A stretch of DNA of 64,000 nt from Siderastrea siderea (taxonomy: Eukaryota; Cnidaria; Anthozoa; Scleractinia; Rhizangiidae), in contig OZ034968.1 of the NCBI GenBank assembly GCA_964030785.1, forward strand, positions 40,589,186 through 40,653,185, written 5' to 3'. The position numbers were made by a program, and so were the translations under genes. Shown here in pieces: positions 33,317-42,335 of the stretch (the first letter of the stretch is position 1; each line of letters begins with the position of its first letter). A model generated the notes under the pieces. It had not been told where the DNA came from. It did no database searches and was given only the letters and a program-made list of their open reading frames with translations.

Positions 33317-33493
33317 CTCTAGGGGCTCCGCACAAAAAAGCCTTAGAACGCTGATTACGTAACCCTAGCATGCTGCGTTCAGTCCGTGGCAATCCATCAC
33401 GTGTCTCATTAGTATGGGGCTCTTATATAAGGCCACTCCCTTGTCGCGATAGCTCATTCAGTCTTTTCGGTGTTTCGAATGCTTCTTTTCGCG
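33317..33493 (+). repeat. 5' terminal direct repeat (177 bp) of the YR element
   Basis: Starts CTCTAGGGGCTCCGCAC and ends GCTTCTTTTCGCG. Same sequence at 39411-39587, with no difference seen by eye. Contains the predicted promoter. Confidence 0.9.
33424..33460 (+). promoter_or_regulatory. Predicted TATA/initiator promoter of the YR element
   Basis: TATATAA at 33424-33430 and an initiator-like CTCATTCAG with its A near 33456, about 32 bp downstream, the normal spacing for RNA polymerase II. The first in-frame ATG of the element (33536) is about 80 bp beyond. The same pair occurs in the 3' repeat near 39518-39554, where it would point into flanking DNA. Confidence 0.65.
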
Positions 33494-33535
33494 CTTTTTG
33501 TTTTCGCTTCATCGCTGCGCCACACTTTAATTCTT

Positions 33536-33721
33536 ATGGCTGACCAAGTTCCTGTTGTTCCGGCTGATGTTCAACAATTACAAGACGCTTTAGCAGTTCC
33601 GCCAGCACAAGCCGGAGCTGCTCAGGACGCTCAAAATATTGATGGCGGCGATCCACCAGCTGCAGTAGCGCAAGTTGCGGTCCCTGCAGCTCAACCTGCT
33701 CATCAACCTCATGCTGATGTG
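33536..33721 (+). CDS. Common first coding exon of the YR element
   Basis: 62 codons from the ATG at 33536 (MADQVPVV), rich in Ala, Pro and Gln, ending ...PHADV at a strong donor GATGTG|GTAAGT in phase 0. If unspliced, the frame runs on to 33841 and adds a strongly hydrophobic segment. An upstream in-frame region exists, but its Met is in the 5' leader and the longer frame has no family support. The exon is predicted to be joined to the gag exon at 35081 and possibly to the RT exon at 35671 and the recombinase exon at 38033. Confidence 0.6.
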
Positions 33722-35080
33722 GTAAGTCGTTCTTGCCTTTCGTTCGCCTGCTTTGCTTTCTTTCTGCTATTGGTGGCTAGCGTTTACGTTTTGCGGATCG
33801 TCGCAGCTTTAGTTTCCCGTTTGGTTAGCTTTATACGCTAGTTTGTCTTGATTATAGCGTTGTTGTTATAGGTTTCAAGTGAGTTTGTTTCGTCCCTCCT
33901 GCCTATCGTATTTGTTCCGCTCTTTGTTGTGGTCACTAGTTTCATTCGAAGTCTCGTACTCGGTTCGTATTCATGTCACCCGAACTGTCCTAGCGAGTTA
34001 GTCTCGCTTGGGTTGGTGTATAGCTAGTTTTTTTTTTTTTACTGCAGTGTTGCGGTGAGTTTGTTTTATTTCGCTTAGAAGCGTTTACGGATTGGTGTTA
34101 TGAGTTCGTCTTACCGTAAGTTATAGTGTTTACAGTGAGTTTGTCTCCGAAGTGTTTTTGTGAGTTTGTCTCTCCAAAGTGTCAGTGAGTTTGTCTCACC
34201 GAAGTGTTAGTGAGTTTGTCTCACCGAAGTGTTAGTGAGTTTGTCTCACCGAAGTGTTAGTGAGTTTGTCTCACCGAAGTGTCAGTGAGTTTGTCTTACC
34301 GAAGTGTCAGTGAGTTTGTCTCACCGAATTGTTAGTGAGTTTGTCTCACCGAAGTGTTAGTGAGTTTGTCTCACCGAAGTGTTAGTGAGTTTGTCCCACC
34401 GAAGTGTTTTTTGTGAGTTTGTCTCACCAAAGTGTTAGTGAGTTTGTCTCACCGAAGTGTTAGTGAGTTTGCCTCACCGAAGTGTTTTAGTGAAGTTTGT
34501 CTCACCGAAGTATTTTAGTGAGTTTGTCTCACCGAAGTGTTTTTAGTGAGTTTGTCTCAACAAAATGTTGAAGTGAGTTTGTCTCGTCGTAGTTCTATTA
34601 TGAGTTTCCCTCACTGAAGTGTTAAAGTGAGTTTGTCTCATTGACGTGTTGTAGTGAGTTTGTCTCACCGAGATATTCTAGTGAGTTTGTCTCACCTAGA
34701 TGTTCTAGTGCGTTTGTCTCGCTGTAGTTCTATTGTGAGTTTACCTCTCTAAGTGTTATAGTGAGTCTACCTCGTTGATGTGTCGTAGTGAGTTTGTCTC
34801 GCCGAGATGTTCTAGTGAGTTTGTCTCTCTGAAGCGTTTTATCAGTTTGTCTCACCCAAATGTCATTGTGGGTTTGTCTTTCTAGGATATTTATATTGAG
34901 CGTTTGTCTCGTTGCCGGAGCTTTTCACTCCGCTTGCGGCGATGTTAATAGTTTATCTCGTTGAAGAACTGTTATTGTGTCTTGTCTCGCTTTAGAGTGC
35001 TAGAGTGAATTTGTCTCACTTCATGTGTTTTAGCGATTTTGTCCGGCCGTGTGCATTTTTTTTACTTTCTTTGGTTTAAG
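33722..35080 (+). other. Predicted intron of the YR element
   Basis: Donor GTAAGT at 33722; acceptor at 35079-35080 after TTTTTTTTACTTTCTTTGGTTTAAG. Most of its length is the tandem hairpin array described separately. Apart from the first 120 bp there is no long open frame. Confidence 0.6.
34040..35035 (+). repeat. Tandem ~25-bp hairpin repeat inside the intron
   Basis: About 30 units of the form AGTGAGTTTGTCTCACCGAA plus GTGTT. The core 34130-34560 is nearly uniform in 24-29-bp steps, with decay on both sides. Within a unit GTGAG and CTCAC are complementary around the loop TTTGT, so the RNA could form a string of small hairpins. Each unit also carries GTGAGT, which matches the 5' splice-site consensus. 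Confidence 0.9.
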
Positions 35081-35608
35081 AATGTTAATGCATTGAAAGA
35101 CAAGGTAGAGCGGTTGGAATCAACCCTGACTCGTACTAGCGTTACGCCGGCCCTCGATACTGTGCGTCAGCTGGCCAGCCGCCCTACTCCCCTGGTTGAC
35201 CGGTACGCCCTTACTGCTGCTCTTGAACAGTTGGCGGATGTTTCAAGGGAGACTGTCCACCCCGATCGCAAGAGATTCGATGCGATCTTTAAACAGTGCA
35301 GACCACTTGTCGATGAACCCCGCCTTGCCGCCATTATCATCAATTTGTTGGGTGACAAGGAAGAGAAACTGGTAGCGGGCCAGATTCATAAGCTTTTGAA
35401 ATCAAGCAATCCGTCTCCGTCGCCACGTGGTCCTGTCCTTCAATTTGGCCAAGGTTCTCAGCCGGGTCCCAGTTCTTGGGGCCCTATGTTCTCCACCGGC
35501 TTCAGAGGCCGTAGAGGCGGGCGCTCAGGTCCCTTACGGAGCAAATGCTTCAATTGTAAGAGTGTAGGGCACTTTATTGCCAATTGCCCTTTGAATAAGA
35601 GGAAATAA
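35081..35608 (+). CDS. YR-element gag exon with zinc knuckle
   Basis: 175 codons in phase 0 with the common first exon, giving a predicted protein of about 237 residues. It opens with a coiled-coil heptad stretch (NVNALKDKVERLESTL). A helical middle (FDAIFKQCRPLVDEPRLAAI, LLGDKEEKLVAGQIHKLL) follows, then a Gly/Arg-rich region (GFRGRRGGRSG) and one retroviral-type CCHC knuckle, CFNCKSVGHFIANC. This is a nucleic-acid-binding capsid-like protein. Immediately after its TAA lies AATAAA, which could serve as a poly(A) signal for a gag-only transcript. Confidence 0.75.
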   Translation, partial: NVNALKDKVERLESTLTRTSVTPALDTVRQLASRPTPLVDRYALTAALEQLADVSRETVHPDRKRFDAIFKQCRPLVDEPRLAAIIINLLGDKEEKLVAGQIHKLLKSSNPSPSPRGPVLQFGQGSQPGPSSWGPMFSTGFRGRRGGRSGPLRSKCFNCKSVGHFIANCPLNKRK

Positions 35609-35670
35609 TAAAGATGTACTGTTTGTGTGTCAGTTCCTTCTGAATTTCGTTTTTTCTCTTGTGTGTCTAG

Positions 35671-38007
35671 TTGTATTCTCGTTTCCCCGCTCGAGCTAGG
35701 CTTCCCCGAAGGGGTTATCTTATACCCTCCATTGCTCTGTCCCTGGAAGGGGTATTTCGGGGTTGCTTCGCTTTGGGGTTTTTCCCCCTCATAGTTCGCT
35801 TCATTTCCTTTCAGGGAAATTGTAAACGATTTAAGACATTTCATTTCATCCCAGAAGAAGCTGCGCTCCAGCGTGTTTCCGTTACCTGGTGTGATTGGAA
35901 GGGTAAACCCCAAGGCGTCGTAACCCCGGTACCCTCGGTTCAGATGGTTTCCTCGCTCATGGCCAAAGCTTCACCTAGTTTTCTTTCATTCCGAAACCCG
36001 GACGCTTTTGTAGCTGGGGAGTTGCACAGGCATGTTGACAAGTGGGAGGAAATCCTCGCCCAGCATCCAAAACAAGATGAGATTTTATCATACATCAAAT
36101 ATAAGGTTAACGTTAAGGACTTTTTCACCCGCTTTCGAGGGGATTTTCAAGGAACATTTTACGATTCTCCTTGCCCGCCAAGAGCAGAGTTCAGCAATAA
36201 CAAATCGTGTCTTGGCTTTGAGGATTTTATTTCTTCTACAGTTTTGGAACGTGTTAAAAACGGATCTCTCTCAGTCTGGGGAAGGGTTGGTGAAGACGAT
36301 CCCCCTCATCTTGTTATGCCATTGACTATAGAACCCTCTAAGCCAAGGTTATGCCACGATGAACGCTTTCTCAATTTGTGGATAAGAGATTTGCCCCTCA
36401 AGTTGGATTACATATCTGATTTACCTCGTTATGTCGGAAAATACCATTTCCAAACAACTATGGACGATAAAAGTGGTTATGACCACGTTGAAATTTCCGA
36501 AGAGAGTAGAAAATATTTTGGCCTACAATGGCAAGGCTGGTATTTTGTTTATAATACTATCCCTTTTGGCTGGAAGGGCAGTGCATACGTCTACCACTCT
36601 ATTGGTATGGCTGCTACCAGCTACATTAGATCCCTGGGAGTGCCATGTAGCCAGTATATTGATGACAGACATGTTGGACAGCTTTCTCCTCCCCCTGAAT
36701 CACGTGCGTCTGCGGAGGATTGGTCGGATTTAGAGTTTGCCAATGCTGCCATTTTCATAGCTGCTTTTGTTCTTATTTCTTTGGGATATTTTATTGGCTT
36801 ATCCAAGTCGTCGCTTATCCCTGCTCGAGTAGTCAAATTCCTTGGATTCTTAGTTGACTCTCAACTTTGCGCCTTCCTTTTACCGGAGGATAAGAAGATT
36901 AAGTTTGCAACTTTACGTGAGCACATCTTAGCCAACCGGGAGGTCTCAGTTAAGACCCTCCAGCGTCTGGCGGGTAAAATATCTTCTTTTTGTATCGCGG
37001 TCCCTGCGGCCTTGCTCTATGCTAGGGACATTTTCCGGTCCACTGCTGGCTTCTCTAGGTCTTCGCGTTTAGTTCGGGTGACGGGAGCCCTCAGGAAGGA
37101 AATAGAACATTGGCGCTTCCTTGACTCTTGGGAGGGTTGTCTGCCGTGGCTTAATGATAAACACGTTGTGGTCAAGATTTCCTCTGACGCTTCGAATTCT
37201 GGTTGGGGAGGTTCTATCGTGTCACCGGGCTTGCCGCCTTTCGAAGTTCGCGATTACTGGACCAGCGATACTAGATCTCACCCGATTGTCGTTAAAGAAG
37301 CCCTCGCCTTTGTTAATACCTTGCAAGCTGGTAAATCCCTCGTTACCAATGCGCGTGTGGATGCTCACACCGACAGTTTGGCCTTTTTACAGTCTTGGGA
37401 GAAACAAGGCGGTAGGAATGTGCAGCTCAATGACGCTCTCAAAAAGTTGCACGAAACAGCCTTCGCGCTCAACGCAGTAATTTCGCTCAAGTATGTCCCA
37501 TCTTCTGCCAATCCAGCCGATCCGCCGTCCCGTGTCTTGTCGGATCTGGATTGCACGCTTTCTAGGAAAGCTTGGCGAGAACTAGAACAGAAGTTTGGTC
37601 CTCATACAATTGACCTCATGTCTCTGGATTCGAACGCCCAGATTGATAGCAAGGGCAAAACGTTAGGGCACTTCACCCCCTTTTTTACGCCGCACTCTTT
37701 AGGGGTGAACGTTTTTGCTCAAACTATTTCGCCAGCCGAGAATGCTTACGTGTTTCCTCCATTTGTGCTCGTTGGTCCACTTTTGAGATTTCTGCTGGGA
37801 TCCGAGCTGTGCTTCTCTATCGTCGTTCCCAAGCTCTACCCACTCCCGTTTTGGTGGCCTATCCTGGTTTCTCGCAGCCACGCCCGTTTACAATTGGGAA
37901 GTAAAGAGGATTTGGGGATTCTTGTTTTTCCTTCACGTAATGCAAGTTTTGAATCTCGCCCACTTCCATGGGACCTTTTTGCCTTCAGAGTAGCGAGTGG
38001 AAAGTAG
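35671..38007 (+). CDS. YR-element reverse transcriptase-RNase H
   Basis: 778 open codons. The frame starts exactly at an acceptor (TTTTTTCTCTTGTGTGTCTAG|TTG, split at 35670/35671) and has no ATG near its beginning, so it is best read as a 3' exon. The RT region has RLCHDERFLNLWI, TTMDDKSGYDHVEI, FGLQWQGWYFVYNTIPFGWK (20 residues) and the box YIDD near 36657-36668. RNase H follows with ISSDASNSGWGGSI, HTDSLAFLQSW and SSANPADPPSRVLSD. The last ~150 residues contain FGPHTIDLMSLDSNAQ and YVFPPFVLVGPLLRFLLG, a segment also found after RNase H in DIRS/Ngaro elements as I recall them. All catalytic acids visible are present. It copies the element RNA. Confidence 0.9.
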   Translation: MYSRFPARARLPRRGYLIPSIALSLEGVFRGCFALGFFPLIVRFISFQGNCKRFKTFHFIPEEAALQRVSVTWCDWKGKPQGVVTPVPSVQMVSSLMAKASPSFLSFRNPDAFVAGELHRHVDKWEEILAQHPKQDEILSYIKYKVNVKDFFTRFRGDFQGTFYDSPCPPRAEFSNNKSCLGFEDFISSTVLERVKNGSLSVWGRVGEDDPPHLVMPLTIEPSKPRLCHDERFLNLWIRDLPLKLDYISDLPRYVGKYHFQTTMDDKSGYDHVEISEESRKYFGLQWQGWYFVYNTIPFGWKGSAYVYHSIGMAATSYIRSLGVPCSQYIDDRHVGQLSPPPESRASAEDWSDLEFANAAIFIAAFVLISLGYFIGLSKSSLIPARVVKFLGFLVDSQLCAFLLPEDKKIKFATLREHILANREVSVKTLQRLAGKISSFCIAVPAALLYARDIFRSTAGFSRSSRLVRVTGALRKEIEHWRFLDSWEGCLPWLNDKHVVVKISSDASNSGWGGSIVSPGLPPFEVRDYWTSDTRSHPIVVKEALAFVNTLQAGKSLVTNARVDAHTDSLAFLQSWEKQGGRNVQLNDALKKLHETAFALNAVISLKYVPSSANPADPPSRVLSDLDCTLSRKAWRELEQKFGPHTIDLMSLDSNAQIDSKGKTLGHFTPFFTPHSLGVNVFAQTISPAENAYVFPPFVLVGPLLRFLLGSELCFSIVVPKLYPLPFWWPILVSRSHARLQLGSKEDLGILVFPSRNASFESRPLPWDLFAFRVASGK

Positions 38008-38032
38008 ACATTTTCCTCTTTTTCTCTCTCAG

Positions 38033-39355
38033 TCCAGACGACCCAGAATTTGGAGACCGGCTGTCCCATGTCCGCAATGTGCCTATCTCAACGATGATTC
38101 GTTTAACTTTTGTCAGAGGTGTGGATTTAGAAGAGATCTAGTTGTTGTGGATAACGCCCGAGACCTGGTAAAAATCGACCTTAAAGATATTGAAGACCGT
38201 ATTTCGGAACTCAAGGAGATCAGGTCCAACAAACCTTATGAGAAACAAAAGTCCTCTACTCACCGGGAGCTGGTTAGATTTCTGGCATCTTTACCCACTC
38301 CCAAGTCTCTCTCCTCTGCCGCCCCTGGGGACATCCAGAAATTCCTCGTTTGGAAGGACAAGTCAGGCCGAACAAACGTCCATCAGATGTCATGTCCACA
38401 AGCGGGCCAAACTCGACCTTCCTCTTGTAGTTGCCCTACGAGGTTAGCTGCCGGTACGGTCGACAGCCTGTTGGGAAAGCTCAGGGCCATCTTTGCTGAA
38501 GCTGGACTCGGGGGAGAATGGGATGACAGGTTGGCAATGGGAAATCCTGTTTCCCATCCATCTATTAAGAACTATTTGAAATTAATTAAGGAAGAACAGG
38601 CTAAAGCCAGAGTTTGCCCAAAGAAGGCTGTACCTTTGTTTCTTAAAAAACTTCAAATTATAGCTCAGTTTATTCTCGCTCAACTTCAAAGCCCACGGAT
38701 CTCCCCTATTTCCCTGTATATTTTTAGTCGAGATCTTTGTTTTTTCACTACCGACTTTTTCTCGGGAGACCGCTCTTCCGATTTGGGTAGGGTCCTGTCC
38801 AGAGAGGTTTTATATTTTCCCGATTCCTCTGGGATATTATTTAACCATACGTTTGGGAAAACTTTGAGAGGGGATTCGGTTAACACGTTTGCAGTGCGTC
38901 GCTGCGACAATCTAGTTGTGTGCCCAGTCAAGAATTTTGAGCGTTATATTGCAGTCGCTAAGTTAATTAAAATCAACCTAGGTCAGGGTTTTTTATTTCG
39001 TGTTACTAAAGGTAATAATGTTACCCGGGAACCTTTTATTGGTTCTGCAGTTCATGGCCGTCTAAAGTTCTATCTAGACCAAATTCAAGCCAATGATGGA
39101 GAAACTCCTCACAGCTCTCGTAGTGGCTGCTCCATAACGCTTTCTTTGCTCGGAGCCTCCAAGGAAGCAGTTGCTAACCATGTCGGTTGGGCTAGTACGA
39201 AGATGGTTGACCACTATAATGACCTCCGGAACATATTACGCCCTAATGCTCCAGCTGCGTTACTCTCTGCGGAAGCTTCTGGCTCTTCGTGCAATGTTGC
39301 TATGGTTTACGAGTCCTTTGCGGATATTTCTTCTTTTAAGCCAGTTTTTCCATAG
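38033..39355 (+). CDS. YR-element tyrosine recombinase
   Basis: 440 codons from the acceptor CTCTTTTTCTCTCTCAG|TCC (38032/38033); the open frame begins slightly upstream at 37997 but without ATG. An N-terminal zinc ribbon CPQCAYLNDDSFNFCQRCGF is followed by a helical linker, a SAM-like core-binding region and the catalytic domain. Catalytic residues seen are Arg in SGDRSSDLG, the H-x-x-R box in PHSSRSGCSITLSLLG, His/Trp in NHVGWAS and the nucleophilic Tyr in VDHYNDL near the C-terminus. It would integrate the element by strand exchange instead of a DDE integrase. The acceptor lies only 25 bp after the RT stop. Confidence 0.9.
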   Translation, partial: SRRPRIWRPAVPCPQCAYLNDDSFNFCQRCGFRRDLVVVDNARDLVKIDLKDIEDRISELKEIRSNKPYEKQKSSTHRELVRFLASLPTPKSLSSAAPGDIQKFLVWKDKSGRTNVHQMSCPQAGQTRPSSCSCPTRLAAGTVDSLLGKLRAIFAEAGLGGEWDDRLAMGNPVSHPSIKNYLKLIKEEQAKARVCPKKAVPLFLKKLQIIAQFILAQLQSPRISPISLYIFSRDLCFFTTDFFSGDRSSDLGRVLSREVLYFPDSSGILFNHTFGKTLRGDSVNTFAVRRCDNLVVCPVKNFERYIAVAKLIKINLGQGFLFRVTKGNNVTREPFIGSAVHGRLKFYLDQIQANDGETPHSSRSGCSITLSLLGASKEAVANHVGWASTKMVDHYNDLRNILRPNAPAALLSAEASGSSCNVAMVYESFADISSFKPVFP

Positions 39356-39410
39356 AGCTTTTTTTTTTTTTTTTTTTTCTCTGTAATGCTTAAACTTTGT
39401 TCTATATTTT

Positions 39411-39587
39411 CTCTAGGGGCTCCGCACAAAAAAGCCTTAGAACGCTGATTACGTAACCCTAGCATGCTGCGTTCAGTCCGTGGCAATCCATCACGTGTCT
39501 CATTAGTATGGGGCTCTTATATAAGGCCACTCCCTTGTCGCGATAGCTCATTCAGTCTTTTCGGTGTTTCGAATGCTTCTTTTCGCG
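39411..39587 (+). repeat. 3' terminal direct repeat (177 bp) of the YR element
   Basis: Identical by eye to 33317-33493. It follows a T22-like run (39360-39378) and a short AT-rich spacer after the recombinase stop. Confidence 0.9.
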
Positions 39588-40870
39588 TCCCGCCCACCTC
39601 CCTGCAGCGATGAACCGGCACTCCACCAGGAGCTCCCCGCTCCTGACCGCCTTAGGCTGAGTCTCCCATATCTTATCTAGTCTAAGGGATTGTTTGCGGA
39701 CAGCCCCGGAGAGAATATATTACTATCTTTTCAGAACGAATCAAATTTATCTCTGAGTACCACGCGAAGAACAGCACAGGACCAGGGCGGGAAAAGGTTG
39801 GGAGATGAAACGAGCAGTCCGCTCTTCAAACGATGTGTGATGCGGAGAAGTGCTGGCACAAGCGCTCTTTCCACGCTTCCGGTGCGTTTGGTGGCCGGGA
39901 AAGTTTACCTTTCAACAAACCGGAAATCTCATTTTCTTTCTTTAGTTTTCAGCCAGCCGTGCACTATGATTAAAACGTTTTTTCAGGGTCCTGCCTCACA
40001 GCTTAAAATGCTTATGTCTGCGTGGAGTAGCTTCTTTAGTGGAAGCTACCTCCGATTGAAAAAAGCCACAAACTGTCATTTAAACCAGCCAGGACGAACA
40101 GGGGAGCATTGAGCTGAAGGAAGAGAGGTTTTATTTCAAGATATCTCGATTCTTTTATCACCGGTTAGTCTGTAATAAATCTCTGCAAACTTTAGGCTTA
40201 ACGGCTTATATAAGCAGCGACGCCAACAAGCGATTGCGTAATTTAAGAGAGCGGTGCAAGATTAACCGGAAATTAATTAAACAGGACACAATAAGCAGAA
40301 GTAAACAAGATTTATTTCGTGAAGTAAAGATTTATTTCGTGCTATTACATATATTTTCACCCTTTTCTATTTTTAAATGAACTCCACCTACAACGCGTCT
40401 GGGCTGCCTGTGGTAGTGCCTAAAGAAACAGACAAGCATAGGAGAGGTTTTGGGGGTAAAGAAGAAGAATCGCGGTGTTGATGTTGATGTTGATTCAATT
40501 AATTAACCAGGGACGTGTCCTGATTAACCTTGCACGAGCTGCACGTATTATAAATACGCGTCATGCTACACGTCATCCAAACGCCATTTTAAATCTTTTT
40601 ACTTTGCTCTGCTTGTTTTTAAACAGTTTTTAGACAGTTTTTTAGCATCGATTAAGGCAGAAAAGACAAAGAAAAGATAACCCAAAGTTGGCGTTTTTCG
40701 GAAATTATAGGATTTTGAATTTGGATCTTTGAATTTTGAACTTTGATCTAGCACTCAATTCGAACCCAGTCCACTGCATCCCACCTTTTGCTCGGACGCC
40801 CTCGTTTCATCGCCCAAACTTTTTCCGCCCTGACAGGACCGTTGAAAGCGGGCGCCAAAAAACCGCAAAG
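39588..40870. other. No gene seen
   Basis: The frame at 39690-40112 (140 codons) has no recognisable domain. A block near 39778-39830 (GGAAAAGGTTGGGAGATGAA type) has a diverged inverted match near 40788-40838, suggesting an old foldback element spanning this stretch. Confidence 0.4.
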
Positions 40871-40874
40871 TCAG

Positions 40875-41104
40875 CAAGAACGTCATGCTAGCCCACATAT
40901 AAGGCACTAATAACATTACAATCCTATATGAATATATAAACCAGCTGATTAACGCACCTACCTCCACTAACACACACTTTCCTTCACTTGTACTCACTTT
41001 CCTTCATTTGTGCTCACTTTCCTCCATTTCTACTCACTTTCCTTCACTTGTACTCACTTACCTTCACATTAGTGCCTTATATGTGGGCTAGCATGACGTT
41101 CTTG
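40875..41104. repeat. Perfect 37-bp inverted repeat around a 20-bp tandem array
   Basis: CAAGAACGTCATGCTAGCCC and onward at 40875-40911 is exactly mirrored at 41068-41104. A partial third copy (TATATGTGGGCTACTATGACG) follows at about 41108-41133. The loop contains about five ~20-bp units of the type TCACTTTCCTTCACTTGTAC (about 40972-41066). Confidence 0.85.
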
Positions 41105-41359
41105 CCCTATATGTGGGCTACTATGACGTTCTGGCCGCACAGTCGCTTTGGGAATGTACATGTAATCGTGTGCCCATGCTCAATTAGTACCCAAGTCGCC
41201 TCGGCCAGTGCGGTGAATCTGGTTTTGGCGAAGTTTTGGCGGGATAAAATCTACCAAAGAAAACTTTCTAATTCTACCAACATTTCTAAAATAAATAAAT
41301 AAATAAATAAATAACCGCTTTACAGTGTATGTCGTGTATCCCCCGTATAAATATTTCGA

Positions 41360-41430
41360 GGTCCTATAGTACGGAAGGTCGTGGGTTCGAATCCCATCTG
41401 GAACTCAGAATTCTTTTTTCTGAGTTCTTC
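41360..41430 (+). mobile_element. SINE remnant: tRNA 3' half plus hairpin
   Basis: GAAGGTCGTGGGTTCGAATCCC is the T arm of a tRNA-like head (B box at 41384-41394), followed by CTGGAACTCAGAA. A perfect 10-bp hairpin comes next, GAACTCAGAA pairing with TTCTGAGTTC (41401-41410 and 41418-41427). This is the same design as the SINE units at 17.5-17.8 kb, but with a different stem sequence. The 5' half of the head is missing. Confidence 0.6.
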
Positions 41431-41529
41431 TTTCCCTGACACATATCATTCTATTTTCACCTATTCATTCTGTACGTGTACCAGTTTGATAGCAAAGTTT
41501 AACTTGACAAAATAAATAAATGTTACAGC

Positions 41530-41840
41530 CAAGTCGGTGATTATCCAACTGATTCAGTTCTGTCAAGTACCAAAATGGCCCCTAGATTGGGGTTTCCCGG
41601 AAATGGCCCTAACAGTTGGGTCAAAACAGCTTTATGTAAGGGCTGAACTGTACCTAAGGGCTAAATTGATTTCTACTAGTGAGCTGACTCGATTTTTGGT
41701 GGGGCTGAAATGGTTTTTAATGGGGCCGATTCAAACCAATTTTCCGAAATAGCTCCACAAGGGACCAAAACAGATACAGGGGCCAAAGGCCTGAATCGGC
41801 ACTTTGGGGCTGAAACAGATCTTTTGAATTTACAGTGTTG
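41530..41840. repeat. GGGGC-rich degenerate repeat, second copy
   Basis: Blocks such as CAAAATGGCCCC, GGGGCTGAAACAGATC and GGGCTGAAATGG recall the 20.7-21.7 kb repeat. Open frames on both strands here are by-products. Confidence 0.4.
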
Positions 41841-42099
41841 GTTTGTGCACAGGTGGCCCAAGCTCAAGATGAGAGAAGACGATCGAGTTGCGAAAGCTGA
41901 CCTTTCCTGTCTTGGGCCGGCTGTGGTTTGTGTGTGAACAATCACGGGGGATTTACAAAAACGGGCAAAAACAAAGAGCCAGCCTTTTTGCTAACCTCTA
42001 ATGCCTCCTAGGCCTGTTTTTTTGTATTGCTTGAAGAATAGATCTTTCCGGAGTTGGAAGAATAAACCTAAATTTATAATTCTAACCTAAAACAACGTA

Positions 42100-42335
42100 A
42101 ATGTGTAGGCAATGTGTTGGCAACAAGACATGTTAACGGATTCAAGTGGCATTCCATTAGTGTGTCGTTCCATACGATGTCTTTACTGGTACTAGTAAAG
42201 TGACGAGATTGACTCGTAAGAAACCCACTTTCTTTCCAAATTTTATGTTTCTTCTTTAAATTCTCAGTGCGGTAATAAACCAGCCGTTGATATGAAAAAT
42301 TGGCGTTTGTAGAATGACAAATAAAATGCAACTTC
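42100..42335 (-). repeat. Dispersed repeat family R, copy 3
   Basis: On the minus strand it reads CTACAAACGCC, then GTGGGTTTCTTACGAGTCAA, TACTAGTACCAGTAAAGACA and TATGGAACGACACACTAATG. It aligns over its whole length with the 44.4-kb copy. Confidence 0.6.

Larger units (their letters stand above)
33317..39587 (+). mobile_element. Tyrosine-recombinase (DIRS/Ngaro-type) retrotransposon
   Basis: 6.27 kb between two 177-bp direct repeats that look identical. Inside are a short first exon, a 1.36-kb intron full of tandem repeats, a gag exon with CCHC knuckle, an RT-RNase H ORF and a tyrosine recombinase ORF, all open. No integrase and no conventional TG...CA LTRs. The recombinase puts it in the YR retrotransposon class, which integrates through a recombined circular DNA and makes no target duplication; none is seen. 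Typical DIRS elements end in inverted repeats and typical Ngaro elements in split direct repeats (A1-B1-A2-B2). I find only one repeated block, so the ends here are plain direct repeats, or the last part is missing. The intact frames and identical ends point to a recent, perhaps active copy. Confidence 0.85.

Noticed and set aside
34040..35035. CRISPR-like array
   Set aside because: Units are contiguous, with no unique spacers, no cas genes and a eukaryotic setting; it is an intronic minisatellite.
39690..40112. 140-codon plus-strand frame after the YR element
   Set aside because: Low-complexity Ser/Arg composition, no motif, and it overlaps an old foldback repeat.
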